Assembly: GCF_022836935.1 (NCBI RefSeq)
Contig: NZ_CP083239.1
Coordinates: 3,300,001-3,364,000, forward strand
Direction of reading: 5' to 3'
DNA length: 64,000 bases
Source of the DNA: Ancylobacter polymorphus
GTDB lineage: Bacteria; Pseudomonadota; Alphaproteobacteria; Rhizobiales; Xanthobacteraceae
The translations under genes and the position numbers were made by a program. Shown piece after piece: positions 33,545 to 41,718 of the stretch (position 1 is its first letter; every line of letters starts with the position of its first letter). Below the pieces are notes generated by a model that was given only the letters and a program-made list of their open reading frames with translations, did not search any database and was not told where the DNA came from.

Positions 33545-33865
33545 ATGCCGGCCATGGAACAGCACCTCCGCGCTCACCTGACCACTTGCCTCGCTTGCTT
33601 CGCCGCGTCCCGCCAACTCAGCACTGCTCGCGTCGCCACGTTGGCCGCTGGCGATTGGCGCTTCTTCGACCGGGTAGGCGCTGGAGCGAGTTTCACTGTC
33701 CGCAAGTACGACGAAGTGATGGGCTGGTTCTCGGCCAATTGGCCGGAGGGGGCGGAGTGGCCTGCCGGCGTTCCCCGCCCCGACACGCCGACCCTCGCAC
33801 CGGAGATGGCGGACGAAAACGAGAATCCGGCGGCGAAAAATCTCAGTGACGAGGTGGCGGCATGA
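33545..33865 (+). CDS. Cro-position regulatory protein
   Basis: 106 residues (or 103 from the ATG at 33554). The core ASRQLSTARVATLAAGDWRFFDRV has an HTH-like look. It is the first rightward gene opposite the repressor, the place of Cro in lambdoid phages. DNA binding is inferred; the fold is not certain. Overlaps the next gene by four bases. Confidence 0.6.
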   Translation: MPAMEQHLRAHLTTCLACFAASRQLSTARVATLAAGDWRFFDRVGAGASFTVRKYDEVMGWFSANWPEGAEWPAGVPRPDTPTLAPEMADENENPAAKNLSDEVAA

Positions 33866-34182
33866 GCGGCCTGTGCGAGCAGGCGCCCGCGCGCCTTGGC
33901 AAAATGAGACCCTTGAAGGTCAGTCTTCATTTCGACGGCGCCGGCGCCATGCGCCTGCTGAACCGTCTGGAAGCGTTGGCTGCCGAAGGGGCTTTCAACG
34001 AGCAGGCGTATGCCGCGTTCCGCCGCTTTGGCGCTTCTGCACTCTTCGAAGTCTACCAGTACCCTGCACGAGGCGATGGCGGGGTTTCCATTCTCGTTGG
34101 CCTGCGCGCCACCGCTTCCCTGTGCGAGGCGTTGCCGGGCTACGGCCGTGACCTGTTGCCGATAGGCGGGGTGCCGGCATGA
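33862..34182 (+). CDS. Early phage protein, unknown
   Basis: 106 residues (MSGLCEQAPARLGKMRPLKV...). No motif recognised. Overlaps both neighbours by ATGA junctions, so it is part of the rightward early operon. Confidence 0.55.
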   Translation: MSGLCEQAPARLGKMRPLKVSLHFDGAGAMRLLNRLEALAAEGAFNEQAYAAFRRFGASALFEVYQYPARGDGGVSILVGLRATASLCEALPGYGRDLLPIGGVPA

Positions 34183-34679
34183 CAAAGCGGCCCGCCATCG
34201 GCTCCGCCCATGAGGCGCTTGACCGGATGTTCGACCAGATCGGCCGCGAGCACGGGCCGAACGGGGCGCCGAGCGAGGGCATGATCCTCGCCTTGGGCTT
34301 TCTCAACATCGCGCGCTCGACTCTGTACCGGCAGATGGACCCCGACCAGCCGGGCGAGTTCGCCTTCGCCCACGCCTGCCAACTGGCCGAGCGCTTTCGC
34401 TGCACCGAGGCGGCAGCGTACCTCGCCGCGTGTGCCGGCGGCTTTTTCGTGCCCGCGCCGCCGGAGGGTGACGCCGCTGTGCAGCTGACGGCCGAAGCCA
34501 TGCGCGAGACCAGCGAGGCGGCGGCCAAGATCTTCGCCAGCGCGGCGATGGATTCCGATGGCGGGGTGGAGATCACCCCCGCTGAGGCCCGCGCGGCGCT
34601 GCCCGATGTGCGCGACGCGCTGATGGCGATGTCGAGCCTCTATGCCCGGCTTTCCGCCAAGGCGAATGGGGGGCGGTGA
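34179..34679 (+). CDS. CII-type phage regulatory protein
   Basis: 166 residues. The segment LNIARSTLYRQMDPDQPGEFAFAHACQLAERF resembles the helix-turn-helix of the phage regulatory CII (CP76) family. Together with the Cro-position gene and the S24 repressor it completes a lysis-lysogeny switch. The family call is moderate. Confidence 0.6.
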   Translation: MTKRPAIGSAHEALDRMFDQIGREHGPNGAPSEGMILALGFLNIARSTLYRQMDPDQPGEFAFAHACQLAERFRCTEAAAYLAACAGGFFVPAPPEGDAAVQLTAEAMRETSEAAAKIFASAAMDSDGGVEITPAEARAALPDVRDALMAMSSLYARLSAKANGGR

Positions 34680-35068
34680 TGGGCCGGCACCCGCGCGGAT
34701 GGACCGAGGAAATGGACGCGGCCTTGCGGCGACTGGTGGCCAAGGGGCTGCCCTATGCCCGCATTGTCGCGCTGATGGAAGCGGAAGGGCTGGGGCGGCG
34801 CTCGCCGGACGCGGCGAAGCAGAGGGCGTTCCTTCTCGGCATCGGACACGACAGCGAAGACGGCCCGCTCGACTGCCGCAGGGCGGGCGGCGGCACCGAC
34901 CCGCTGCTGGCCGCGCTCGCCGCGCGGCACAAGGCGCCGCCGGCTGATGCGGTGCCTTCCCCCAATGATGCCCGCCCGCTGGCGTGGCGGCGGCTGCAGC
35001 CGGCCGCCGGCTGCGCGGGAAGCCCGGCGGCGCAGTGCGCCGAGCTCGGCAGTCGGACGCAGTGGTGA
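34679..35068 (+). CDS. SANT/Myb-like DNA-binding phage protein
   Basis: 129 residues from the ATG at 34679. The N-terminal 50 residues (GWTEEMDAALRRLVAKGLPYARIVALME) have the spaced tryptophan and helices of a SANT/GcrA-like domain. The C-terminal half looks disordered. Probably an early transcription regulator; the partner sites are unknown. Confidence 0.5.
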   Translation: MGRHPRGWTEEMDAALRRLVAKGLPYARIVALMEAEGLGRRSPDAAKQRAFLLGIGHDSEDGPLDCRRAGGGTDPLLAALAARHKAPPADAVPSPNDARPLAWRRLQPAAGCAGSPAAQCAELGSRTQW

Positions 35069-35071
35069 CCC

Positions 35072-35299
35072 ATGCTCGCGCGCACGCCGGTGATCTTTGT
35101 CATCAAGCGCCCCTGGCGCCGGGTAGTGCCTGCGGTGCGCCGGATGCACGCCCTCGGGCGCCCGCATTGGGAGATCGCCCGGCGGCTGCGCATCAGCGCC
35201 GGCTATGTCGAGCGCGCGCTGGCGCCGGGGGCAGGCATCTGGTCACCGAAGGAATGGGAGCGCCTGACGACGGCGCTCATGCGGGAGATGGGGCGGTGA
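35072..35299 (+). CDS. Small helix-turn-helix-like protein
   Basis: 75 residues. The segment MHALGRPHWEIARRLRISAGYVERALA has the shape of a sigma-like or recombinase-like HTH. It overlaps the methyltransferase start by four bases. Function unknown. Confidence 0.5.
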   Translation: MLARTPVIFVIKRPWRRVVPAVRRMHALGRPHWEIARRLRISAGYVERALAPGAGIWSPKEWERLTTALMREMGR

Positions 35300-35898
35300 C
35301 CTGGCCTTTCTCACCCCTGCGCATGTTCGCCTATGACGTGGTCGAGCTCGATCCGCCGTGGAACTTCGACCTGTATTCGGCGAAGGGCGAGGCGAAGTCG
35401 CCGCAGGCGCAATACGCCACCATGTCGCTGGCCGATATCGCCGCGCTGCCGGTGGGCAACCTTTTGGCGCCAGGCGGCGTGTGCGTGATGTGGACGACGT
35501 GGCCGCTGGTTGCCATCGGCGCGCATGTCGATGTCATCCGCGGCTGGGGGCTGAAGCCGGTGACCGGCGGCGGCTGGGCCAAGCGCACCGTCAACGGCAA
35601 GCTGCAATGGGGGCCGGGCTATGTCGCCCGCTCGCTGCACGAGCCTTACATCATCGCCCGCCTGCCCGGCGGCGACTGGAGCGGGGCGAGCTTTCCCAAC
35701 CTTGTCGAAACTCTGGAAGCGGATTCGCTCGACGGGCTGGCGCGCGAGCACTCCCGCAAGCCCGATGAATTCTACGCCCGCTGCGAGGCGGCGTGGCCGC
35801 AGGCGCGGCGCGCCAGCCTGTTTTCCCGCCAGAGCCGGCCCGGCTGGGACGTGTGGGGGAATGAGGCCGGGAAGTTCGATCAGGCGGGGGGAGTATGA
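35296..35898 (+). CDS. MT-A70 family adenine methyltransferase
   Basis: 200 residues from the GTG at 35296. The catalytic DPPW motif is in VVELDPPWNFDLY, with the downstream VMWTTWPLV and HEPYIIARLPGG segments of MT-A70 proteins. It probably methylates adenine N6 in phage DNA, with no restriction partner nearby. That would protect the phage from restriction or mark its DNA. Confidence 0.85.
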   Translation: MTWPFSPLRMFAYDVVELDPPWNFDLYSAKGEAKSPQAQYATMSLADIAALPVGNLLAPGGVCVMWTTWPLVAIGAHVDVIRGWGLKPVTGGGWAKRTVNGKLQWGPGYVARSLHEPYIIARLPGGDWSGASFPNLVETLEADSLDGLAREHSRKPDEFYARCEAAWPQARRASLFSRQSRPGWDVWGNEAGKFDQAGGV

Positions 35899-36581
35899 TG
35901 GTGGCGCGGAAGCAGTTGGCCCAGACTGGCCGTGGCTTTCACGGCCGCATCGATATCGTCACAATATTCTCTCAAAGCGTTCGAGGCTTTCTCCTCAATT
36001 TGAGCCTTGAGGGCTACCGTGCTGCTCGTAAGCTGCTCTACATACATGAACAACCTCCTACGACTTCCAACCAACGCAACAATTGCATTATTGGCTTCAA
36101 AGTATGCTGTAATAACATCGTACGAAAGTATAGAAACGGCGTTTTGCGCGATTCTGGCAGCTATTATTTCCGTATGCCGATTTTGAAGTGCTATATGCAA
36201 CCTGCATGTCTCTCCGAGATATTCAATATCGGCATAATCGGTAACGTAGCTTGGTCCAATTTTGATAGAGCGAAATCGGACTACATCGTCTTGAAGTCCC
36301 TCTATCAACTTCGACCACTGGCTGTAGTTGTAGCCCACTATGTGAAGAGCTTGACGCTTCTTCTCTTCTTCGGAAGCGCTCGCGGCTCTGAGTGCGAGCG
36401 TACCTGCAGCAACGGTCAGCAGGCCGCCAACCACGCCCCCGAGAATGCCGCCCCAGAAGGCAAGTGCGCCATCGTTAGTCGCGGCGATCGGACCGCGGAC
36501 GGAGACGATGACAATTACTGCAGTCGAGAGCAGCAACGCGGCCAATGCCACGAGATCGGCAGTGAAAGGCATCCTTTTCAT
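35880..36581 (-). CDS. Minus-strand two-helix membrane protein, probable prophage cargo
   Basis: 233 residues from MKRMPFTADLVALAALLLS; a longer open frame upstream is not supported. Two N-terminal transmembrane helices (LVALAALLLSTAVIVIVSV and FWGGILGGVVGGLLTVAAG) are followed by a long helical cytoplasmic region. It runs against the rightward operon between the two methyltransferase genes, and its DNA is clearly AT-richer than theirs. This is the pattern of a lysogenic-conversion gene. Superinfection exclusion or defence is possible; nothing proves it. Confidence 0.6.
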   Translation of the reverse strand: MKRMPFTADLVALAALLLSTAVIVIVSVRGPIAATNDGALAFWGGILGGVVGGLLTVAAGTLALRAASASEEEKKRQALHIVGYNYSQWSKLIEGLQDDVVRFRSIKIGPSYVTDYADIEYLGETCRLHIALQNRHTEIIAARIAQNAVSILSYDVITAYFEANNAIVALVGSRRRLFMYVEQLTSSTVALKAQIEEKASNALREYCDDIDAAVKATASLGQLLPRHHHTPPA

Positions 36582-36628
36582 ATCTCGACGCTGCCCGTTC
36601 GCCTCCCGGTTGTCGAGAGGGTGGCGGC

Positions 36629-37318
36629 ATGACTGCAGTGCTTTCCCCGATCGACCATCCTGCCCCAATGCGCATACTGATCGGCTGCGAAACCTCTGGT
36701 GTCGTGCGCCGGGCATTTGCGGCCTATGGGCACGATGTCTGGTCGGTCGACGTGCTTCCCGCCAAAGATGGCAGCAACCGGCACATCATCGGCGATGTGC
36801 GGTACCATCTCGCCGAGGGGTGGGACCTCCTCGCGGTGATGCACCCGCCCTGCACGCGGCTGTGCAACAGCGGGGTTCGCTGGCTGCGCAAGGCACCGCC
36901 GCGCCGGACGCTTGAGGAGATGTGGGCCGAACTCGACGCCGGCGCGGCACTGTTCTCCGACTGCTGGAACGCGCCGGTGGAGCGGGTGTGTGTCGAGAAC
37001 CCGGTGATGCACCGCTATGCGCGCGAGCGGATTCGCAACTGGGCGAAGCCGCAGACCGTGCAGCCGTGGTGGTTTGGCGACCCGGCCTTCAAGGCAACTG
37101 GGCTCCACTTGCGCGGATTGCCGCCATTGGTGCCGACCAAGAAGCTGACGCCGCCGGCGCGCGGCACGGAAGAGCACAAGGCGTGGTCGAAGGTGCATCG
37201 GGCGTCTCCCGGCCCTGACCGCTGGAGAGACCGCAGCCGCACCTATGAGGGCCTTGCCGCCGCGATGGCGGCGCAGTGGAGCACGGTTGCCGCACGGCAG
37301 ATGGAGGCGGCGGAATGA
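36629..37318 (+). CDS. DNA cytosine methyltransferase-like phage protein (PPC and ENP motifs)
   Basis: 229 residues; the ATG at 36629 has GAGAGG upstream, and a start at 36668 is possible. ILIGCETSGVVRRAF resembles an S-adenosylmethionine-binding first strand. HPPCTRLCNSG carries a PPC catalytic-type motif and VENPVMHR an ENV-like one, as in C5-cytosine methyltransferases. The target recognition part seems short. Real methylation activity is likely but not certain. Confidence 0.65.
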   Translation: MTAVLSPIDHPAPMRILIGCETSGVVRRAFAAYGHDVWSVDVLPAKDGSNRHIIGDVRYHLAEGWDLLAVMHPPCTRLCNSGVRWLRKAPPRRTLEEMWAELDAGAALFSDCWNAPVERVCVENPVMHRYARERIRNWAKPQTVQPWWFGDPAFKATGLHLRGLPPLVPTKKLTPPARGTEEHKAWSKVHRASPGPDRWRDRSRTYEGLAAAMAAQWSTVAARQMEAAE

Positions 37319-38481
37319 TCTCCGAAAGCTCCCTCGCGGATCTGCGCGCCCGGAATTCCTGCTGCGATGTCGCCGGCAAGTGGGTGAGCCTGCGCCGTGG
37401 CGCGCGCAAGGGGCGGATGGTCGGCCCCTGCCCTATCCATTCGCTTGATCGGGCGGCCAAGGATTCCACCTCTTTCGAGTGCTGGGACGATGGCTGGGTA
37501 TGCGCGCGCTGCCAGGACGGCGGCGACGTGATCCGCCTTGTGCAGCAGGTGGAAAAGCTGGGCTTCCGCGAGGCCGTGGACTGGCTGGGCGGGGCGCAGG
37601 AAACCGACCCGGCGGAGGATGCGCGGCGGGCGCGCGCGGCGGCGGAAAAGAAGGCGGCCGATGAGGCCAAGAATGCCGCCTATCGCGAGGCGGAGCGCAA
37701 GCGGTGCTGGGAGTTCTGGCAGGCGGCGGGGCCACTGCCGGGCACGCCGGTGGAAACCTATCTGCGCGACATTCGCCATGTGGACTGGCCCGCCGGCGCC
37801 GCGCTGCGGGCGCACCCGGCCATGCCCTATCTCGAGCATGGGCAGGATGAGGCGGGGCGGAAGAACTGGCGCCGGCTGCACGAGGGGCCGGCCATGCTGG
37901 CGGCCATTACCGGCGCCGACGGGCGGCTGGCGGGGCTGCATATCACCTGGATCGACCTCGATGCCCCCAAGGGCAAGCTGGCGCTGGTGCACCCCGACAC
38001 GGGCGAAAAGCTGCCGGCCAAGAAGGTGCGCGGCAGCAAGGCGGGCGGGCGGATCGAACTTCTGCGCCATGCGGCGCCGGGGCGCCTGATCCTCGGCGAG
38101 GGGATCGAGACGGTGCTGACCGTCTTCACCGCGCTGGCGTGCACCGGGCGGGCGCTGGACGGGCTCGCCATGTGGACCTCGGTCGACCTCGGCAATCTCG
38201 CCGGGCGCGCAGCGGACCATAGCCGCGTGCCGCACCCGAGCGAGCGCACGCCGGCCGGGCGGGTGAAGCAGGTGCCGGGGCCGGAACCGGACATGGATTC
38301 GGCCGCGGTGCCGGTGCCCGACAGCGTGATGGATCTGCGCCTTCTCGGCGACGGGGACAGCGACCCGTTCACCACCCGCCTGACGATGGCGCGGGCGGAG
38401 CGCCGGCACCTGGTGCCGGGGCGCCGCGTGGCGACCCTGTGGCCCCCGGCGGGCCATGACTTCAACAGCATGGTGATGTGA
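37315..38481 (+). CDS. Phage primase (CHC2 zinc finger plus Toprim)
   Basis: 388 residues. The N-terminal zinc finger has GPCPIH and WVCARCQDGGD. After a charged helical linker comes the Toprim-type domain with LILGEGIETVLT and MWTSVDLGNL. It would synthesise primers at the phage origin. Overlaps genes on both sides. Confidence 0.85.
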   Translation: MISESSLADLRARNSCCDVAGKWVSLRRGARKGRMVGPCPIHSLDRAAKDSTSFECWDDGWVCARCQDGGDVIRLVQQVEKLGFREAVDWLGGAQETDPAEDARRARAAAEKKAADEAKNAAYREAERKRCWEFWQAAGPLPGTPVETYLRDIRHVDWPAGAALRAHPAMPYLEHGQDEAGRKNWRRLHEGPAMLAAITGADGRLAGLHITWIDLDAPKGKLALVHPDTGEKLPAKKVRGSKAGGRIELLRHAAPGRLILGEGIETVLTVFTALACTGRALDGLAMWTSVDLGNLAGRAADHSRVPHPSERTPAGRVKQVPGPEPDMDSAAVPVPDSVMDLRLLGDGDSDPFTTRLTMARAERRHLVPGRRVATLWPPAGHDFNSMVM

Positions 38482-40013
38482 TGGGCGAACAGCCGAAGCA
38501 CGAGGCTTTCGAGGCCATCGCCCGCATGGTGGACCCGGTGGAGGGGCTGGCGCCCGTCGCGCCGGACGCACCGGCGCCGGAAGCCGCAGCGCCCGCCGAA
38601 GATGAGACGGCGCCGCCCGCGAAACCCCGCCGCAAGCGCAAGCCGGCGGGCGATGCGGGCGAGGAAGACGCACCGGCCCGGGCGCGGGCCATGGGCTATT
38701 CCACCGACGACATGAACGCCGAATGGGCGCTGGTGCTGATGGGCTCCAAGGCCGTGATGGTGCGTGAGCAGACGGCCGGGCCGATCGAGGACCGGCTGCG
38801 CATCATCTCCGTGGACGCGTTCAAGCAGTGGTTCTCCAACCGCTTCACCGAGACGGTGAATCCGCAGGGCGACCTGAAGGTGGTGACCTGGGCGACGCGC
38901 TGGTTGAGCGCGCGGGACCGGCGGCAGTTTCAGGGAATCGAGTTCAACCCCGGACCGGATGCGCAGGCGACGGAAGGCTACCTCAACCTGTGGCGCGGCT
39001 TTGCCGTGGAACCGCGAAATGGCGGCAGTTACGCGATTTTGCGCGACCACATGATCAACAATGTCTGTGATGGCGACCCTGATCTGTACCGCTGGGTGTT
39101 CGGCTGGTTCGCGCACATGATGCAGCGCCCGCGCGAGCGGATCGGCACCGCGCTGGTGATGCGCGGCAAGATGGGCGTGGGCAAGTCGAAGGTGGGCGAG
39201 GTGATGGGAAGCCTGATCGCCGCCCATTATTTCTCGGTCGATGACCCGCGCTACATCACCGGGCAATTCAACTCGCACATGGCGTCCTGCCTGCTGCTGC
39301 AAGCCGAGGAAGCCGTGTGGGCGGGTGACAAGGCGGCCGAAGGGCGGCTGAAGGGGCTCGTCACGTCCAAGTTCCAGATGATCGAGAACAAGGGCATCGA
39401 CCCCATCCGCATCGACAATTTCGTTTGCCTGATGATGACCTCGAATGAGGACTGGGTGGTGCCGGCCGGCAAGGATGAGCGGCGCTTTTGTGTGCTCGAC
39501 ATCAACCCGCGCTGTGCCCAGAACACCGACTATTTCCGCGAGATGGACGAAGAGCTTGATGCCGGGGGGCGCGAGGCGCTGCTGCATGACCTGCTGCACT
39601 TCGACCTCTCGCAGGTGGACCTTCGGAAGATACCCCGCACCGGCGGCCTGCTGGAGCAGAAGCTCCGCTCGCTCGACAGCATCGAATCCTGGTGGTTCGG
39701 GCGGCTGGAAAAGGGCACCAGCACCCGCAACTGCGCGACGTGGCTTGAAGAGGTGTCGTGCGACGCGCTGTTTGCCGACTATCTCGATATCTCCGACAAG
39801 ATCGGCATCCGGCGCAAAGCGGAAGAGACGGCCGTAGGCATGAAGCTGCGCAAGCTGGTGCCCGGCATCATCAAACGCCGGCTCACGATCGAGGTAGAGC
39901 CGGGCGTGATGCGGCGCTCTTGGTGCTTTGTCATGCCCAGCCTCGCCGACTGCCGCGACGCCTTCGTGAGAGAACTCGGCCAAGCCGTGGATTGGGGCGA
40001 TGACGAGCCGTGA
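38481..40013 (+). CDS. D5-like/superfamily 3 type replicative helicase
   Basis: 510 residues. After a disordered N-terminus rich in alanine and proline, the ATPase has Walker A MRGKMGVGKSK, Walker B-like CLLLQAEEAVWAG and sensor-like VCLMMTSNEDW. This matches the DUF5906 group of phage primase-helicases. It follows the primase and precedes the iteron region, forming a replication module. Confidence 0.82.
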   Translation: MGEQPKHEAFEAIARMVDPVEGLAPVAPDAPAPEAAAPAEDETAPPAKPRRKRKPAGDAGEEDAPARARAMGYSTDDMNAEWALVLMGSKAVMVREQTAGPIEDRLRIISVDAFKQWFSNRFTETVNPQGDLKVVTWATRWLSARDRRQFQGIEFNPGPDAQATEGYLNLWRGFAVEPRNGGSYAILRDHMINNVCDGDPDLYRWVFGWFAHMMQRPRERIGTALVMRGKMGVGKSKVGEVMGSLIAAHYFSVDDPRYITGQFNSHMASCLLLQAEEAVWAGDKAAEGRLKGLVTSKFQMIENKGIDPIRIDNFVCLMMTSNEDWVVPAGKDERRFCVLDINPRCAQNTDYFREMDEELDAGGREALLHDLLHFDLSQVDLRKIPRTGGLLEQKLRSLDSIESWWFGRLEKGTSTRNCATWLEEVSCDALFADYLDISDKIGIRRKAEETAVGMKLRKLVPGIIKRRLTIEVEPGVMRRSWCFVMPSLADCRDAFVRELGQAVDWGDDEP

Positions 40014-40046
40014 GAGAGATCGGGTTGAAGGGGTAGAGGCGCCTTT

Positions 40047-40341
40047 GTCCAACCTAGGTTGGACGCGGGCCGAAAGGTTGGACGCAGAAACGCTAGCGAT
40101 ATCAAAGCGCTGCCTAACCTGTCCAACCTGTCCAACCTTTTTCCTCGCACGTGCATGTGCGCCCGCGCGCGCGTGAAGGCCGCGCCGGGAATGTAAATTA
40201 CGCCGAAGGCCCCGCTCTCACGGCGCCGGAGGCGGCTTTTAGGTTGGACAGGTTGGACAGGTTGGACAAAGCGAGCAGCCGCAAGGCTTTGCGAGCGTCC
40301 AACCTCTTATTTCTGTTCTGAAAAGGTTGGACAGGTTGGAC
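40047..40341. repeat. Iteron array GGTTGGAC, probable prophage replication origin
   Basis: Eleven exact copies of the 8-mer: seven forward (40057, 40076, 40242, 40251, 40260, 40325, 40334) and four reverse (40047, 40121, 40130, 40297). Clustered copies repeat every 9 bases. The first pair forms a perfect 18-bp palindrome, GTCCAACCTAGGTTGGAC. The reverse group at 40121-40137 and forward group at 40242-40267 could pair across about 100 bases that include the AT-rich ATGTAAATTA. The 345-base gap between helicase and next gene holds no gene. Confidence 0.75.
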
Positions 40342-40358
40342 AGCAACAGGGGCCGGCG

Positions 40359-41210
40359 ATGAAGACGACCATGGATATCGAGGATCTGCTGATCTGGGCG
40401 TATCGGGCAGAGCTGCCGAAGGTGCCGGCGGAGCCGGTGGCGCCGGCGCGGCACGGGGCCGGCTGGGCTACCATGTCCCTGTGGGCGACGCTCGGGACGG
40501 TGATCGACGGCCGGGACGTGCGAAACGTCTATGGCGTGACTCCGGACATGACGGCGCTGGATGGCCCGCACCCTGACGCGCTGCTGGTAGACCGCGCCGT
40601 TGCCGAACTGGACGGGCTGCACCTCGACGTGCCGGCGGGCTGGTGGCCCTTCGCGGATATGGCGCCGGCGGATGGCTGGGGCGAGGCCGGGGCCAAGACG
40701 GTGAGCGACGCGCTCGACCGGCTGGCGGTGCGGGGCGAGGATGGCGGGTTGCGGTTCAAGGCGTCCCCGGCTTGGCTGGTGCGCAAGCACGCGATGATGG
40801 GCACGGTGCCGGATTGGGAGGCGGAGCCGATCGAGTATCGCCGGGTGCGAGGCGGTGACCGTGGCCACGCCAAGTGGTTCATGAAGCGGAAGGTAGCCCA
40901 GACGGTCAACGGCGAGATCATCGGCTATGTCGAACACGAGGTAGACGGCTGGTGCCCGCGTCGCCGGCGCCCTTTCCCCGGTGCCTATCACAAGATGGAA
41001 TTGGTGCCCTCGCCGGTCTACGCGGCCTGCGACCGTGCCGAATATGAGGTGTGGCATGCCGCGCTGATGGCGCTGGTGGGGCTGCTGGCCGAATCGCTCG
41101 ACGCGCACCGGGTCACCGGGCCCAAGCGGGCGGCCCGCCCATGGGAGCCGGACGCTCCGCAAAGGCGCATTCTCCCGTCACTGCGCGGGGTGGCTGTGAC
41201 GAGGGCTTGA
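40359..41210 (+). CDS. Phage protein of unknown function next to the iterons
   Basis: 283 residues (MKTTMDIEDLLIWAYRAELP...). No known motif recognised; basic in the middle (HAKWFMKRKVAQTV). It begins 17 bases after the last iteron and ends the replication module before a terminator. It could be an origin-binding protein, an inference from position. Confidence 0.6.
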   Translation: MKTTMDIEDLLIWAYRAELPKVPAEPVAPARHGAGWATMSLWATLGTVIDGRDVRNVYGVTPDMTALDGPHPDALLVDRAVAELDGLHLDVPAGWWPFADMAPADGWGEAGAKTVSDALDRLAVRGEDGGLRFKASPAWLVRKHAMMGTVPDWEAEPIEYRRVRGGDRGHAKWFMKRKVAQTVNGEIIGYVEHEVDGWCPRRRRPFPGAYHKMELVPSPVYAACDRAEYEVWHAALMALVGLLAESLDAHRVTGPKRAARPWEPDAPQRRILPSLRGVAVTRA

Positions 41211-41250
41211 CTTGCGCCTTACATTTGGTGCTCACTGTGCACGGATAAAG

Positions 41251-41277
41251 AGGCCCGGGCGGAAACGCTTCGGGCCT
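41251..41277 (+). terminator. Terminator between replication and packaging modules
   Basis: A 7-bp stem AGGCCCG/CGGGCCT with a 13-base loop is followed by TTTC. It separates early from late genes, though the T-run is short. Confidence 0.55.
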
Positions 41278-41298
41278 TTCGCATGTCTGGGGGTGCTG

Positions 41299-41589
41299 AT
41301 GGGGCGAGCAAGGGCGGCGCCTTGGCGCGCCTGGTACAACACCGCTCGGTGGCGGGCGCTTCGGCTCAAGGTGCTGCTGCGCGACCTCTACACCTGCCAG
41401 CGACGGGAGTGCGGACGGATCGAGGCGGACACGTCTCGGCTCGTGTGCGACCACGTCAAGGCGCATCGCGGCGACGCGGCGTTGTTCTGGGATGAGAGCA
41501 ACCTGCAGACGCTGTGCAAGCCCTGCCACGACAAGCTCAAGCAGCGCGAGGAACAGGCCTCGCTGCAACAGCGCGGCGTCTGGCACTAG
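41299..41589 (+). CDS. HNH endonuclease (packaging-associated)
   Basis: 96 residues from MGRARAAPWRAWYNTARWRAL; the frame is open upstream to 41212. The HNH motif is spread over YTCQRREC, VCDHVKAHRGD and NLQTLCKPCHDKLK. In HK97-type phages such HNH genes beside the terminase are needed for DNA cutting at packaging. Confidence 0.87.
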   Translation: MGRARAAPWRAWYNTARWRALRLKVLLRDLYTCQRRECGRIEADTSRLVCDHVKAHRGDAALFWDESNLQTLCKPCHDKLKQREEQASLQQRGVWH

Positions 41590-41718
41590 GCGCGCCTAAG
41601 CCCACAAGGCGGGCATAACCCTACTAATTCTAAGCGCGGCGACGGGAGGGGGGCCAGAAAGTCTGGAGCCCCCCTCGCCCGCGTACCCGCGTCCCCCTCA
41701 TTCGCAGGTTTTTTTTCG

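Noticed and set aside
35895..36632. 245-codon plus-strand frame opposite the membrane protein
   Set aside because: Antisense of a better candidate; no ribosome site and unbalanced composition, though the AT-richer DNA makes either strand look open.
35880..36716. 278-residue version of the minus-strand membrane protein
   Set aside because: The first 45 residues overlap the opposing methyltransferase-like gene and are Arg-rich; the membrane protein begins naturally at MKRMPF.
37827..40052. 741-codon minus-strand frame opposite primase and helicase
   Set aside because: Shadow; His/Arg/Gly-rich translation without motifs, while the plus strand has zinc finger, Toprim and Walker motifs.
40047..40341. 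CRISPR array
   Set aside because: Units are 8-9 bases in both orientations without 30-base spacers; they are iterons.
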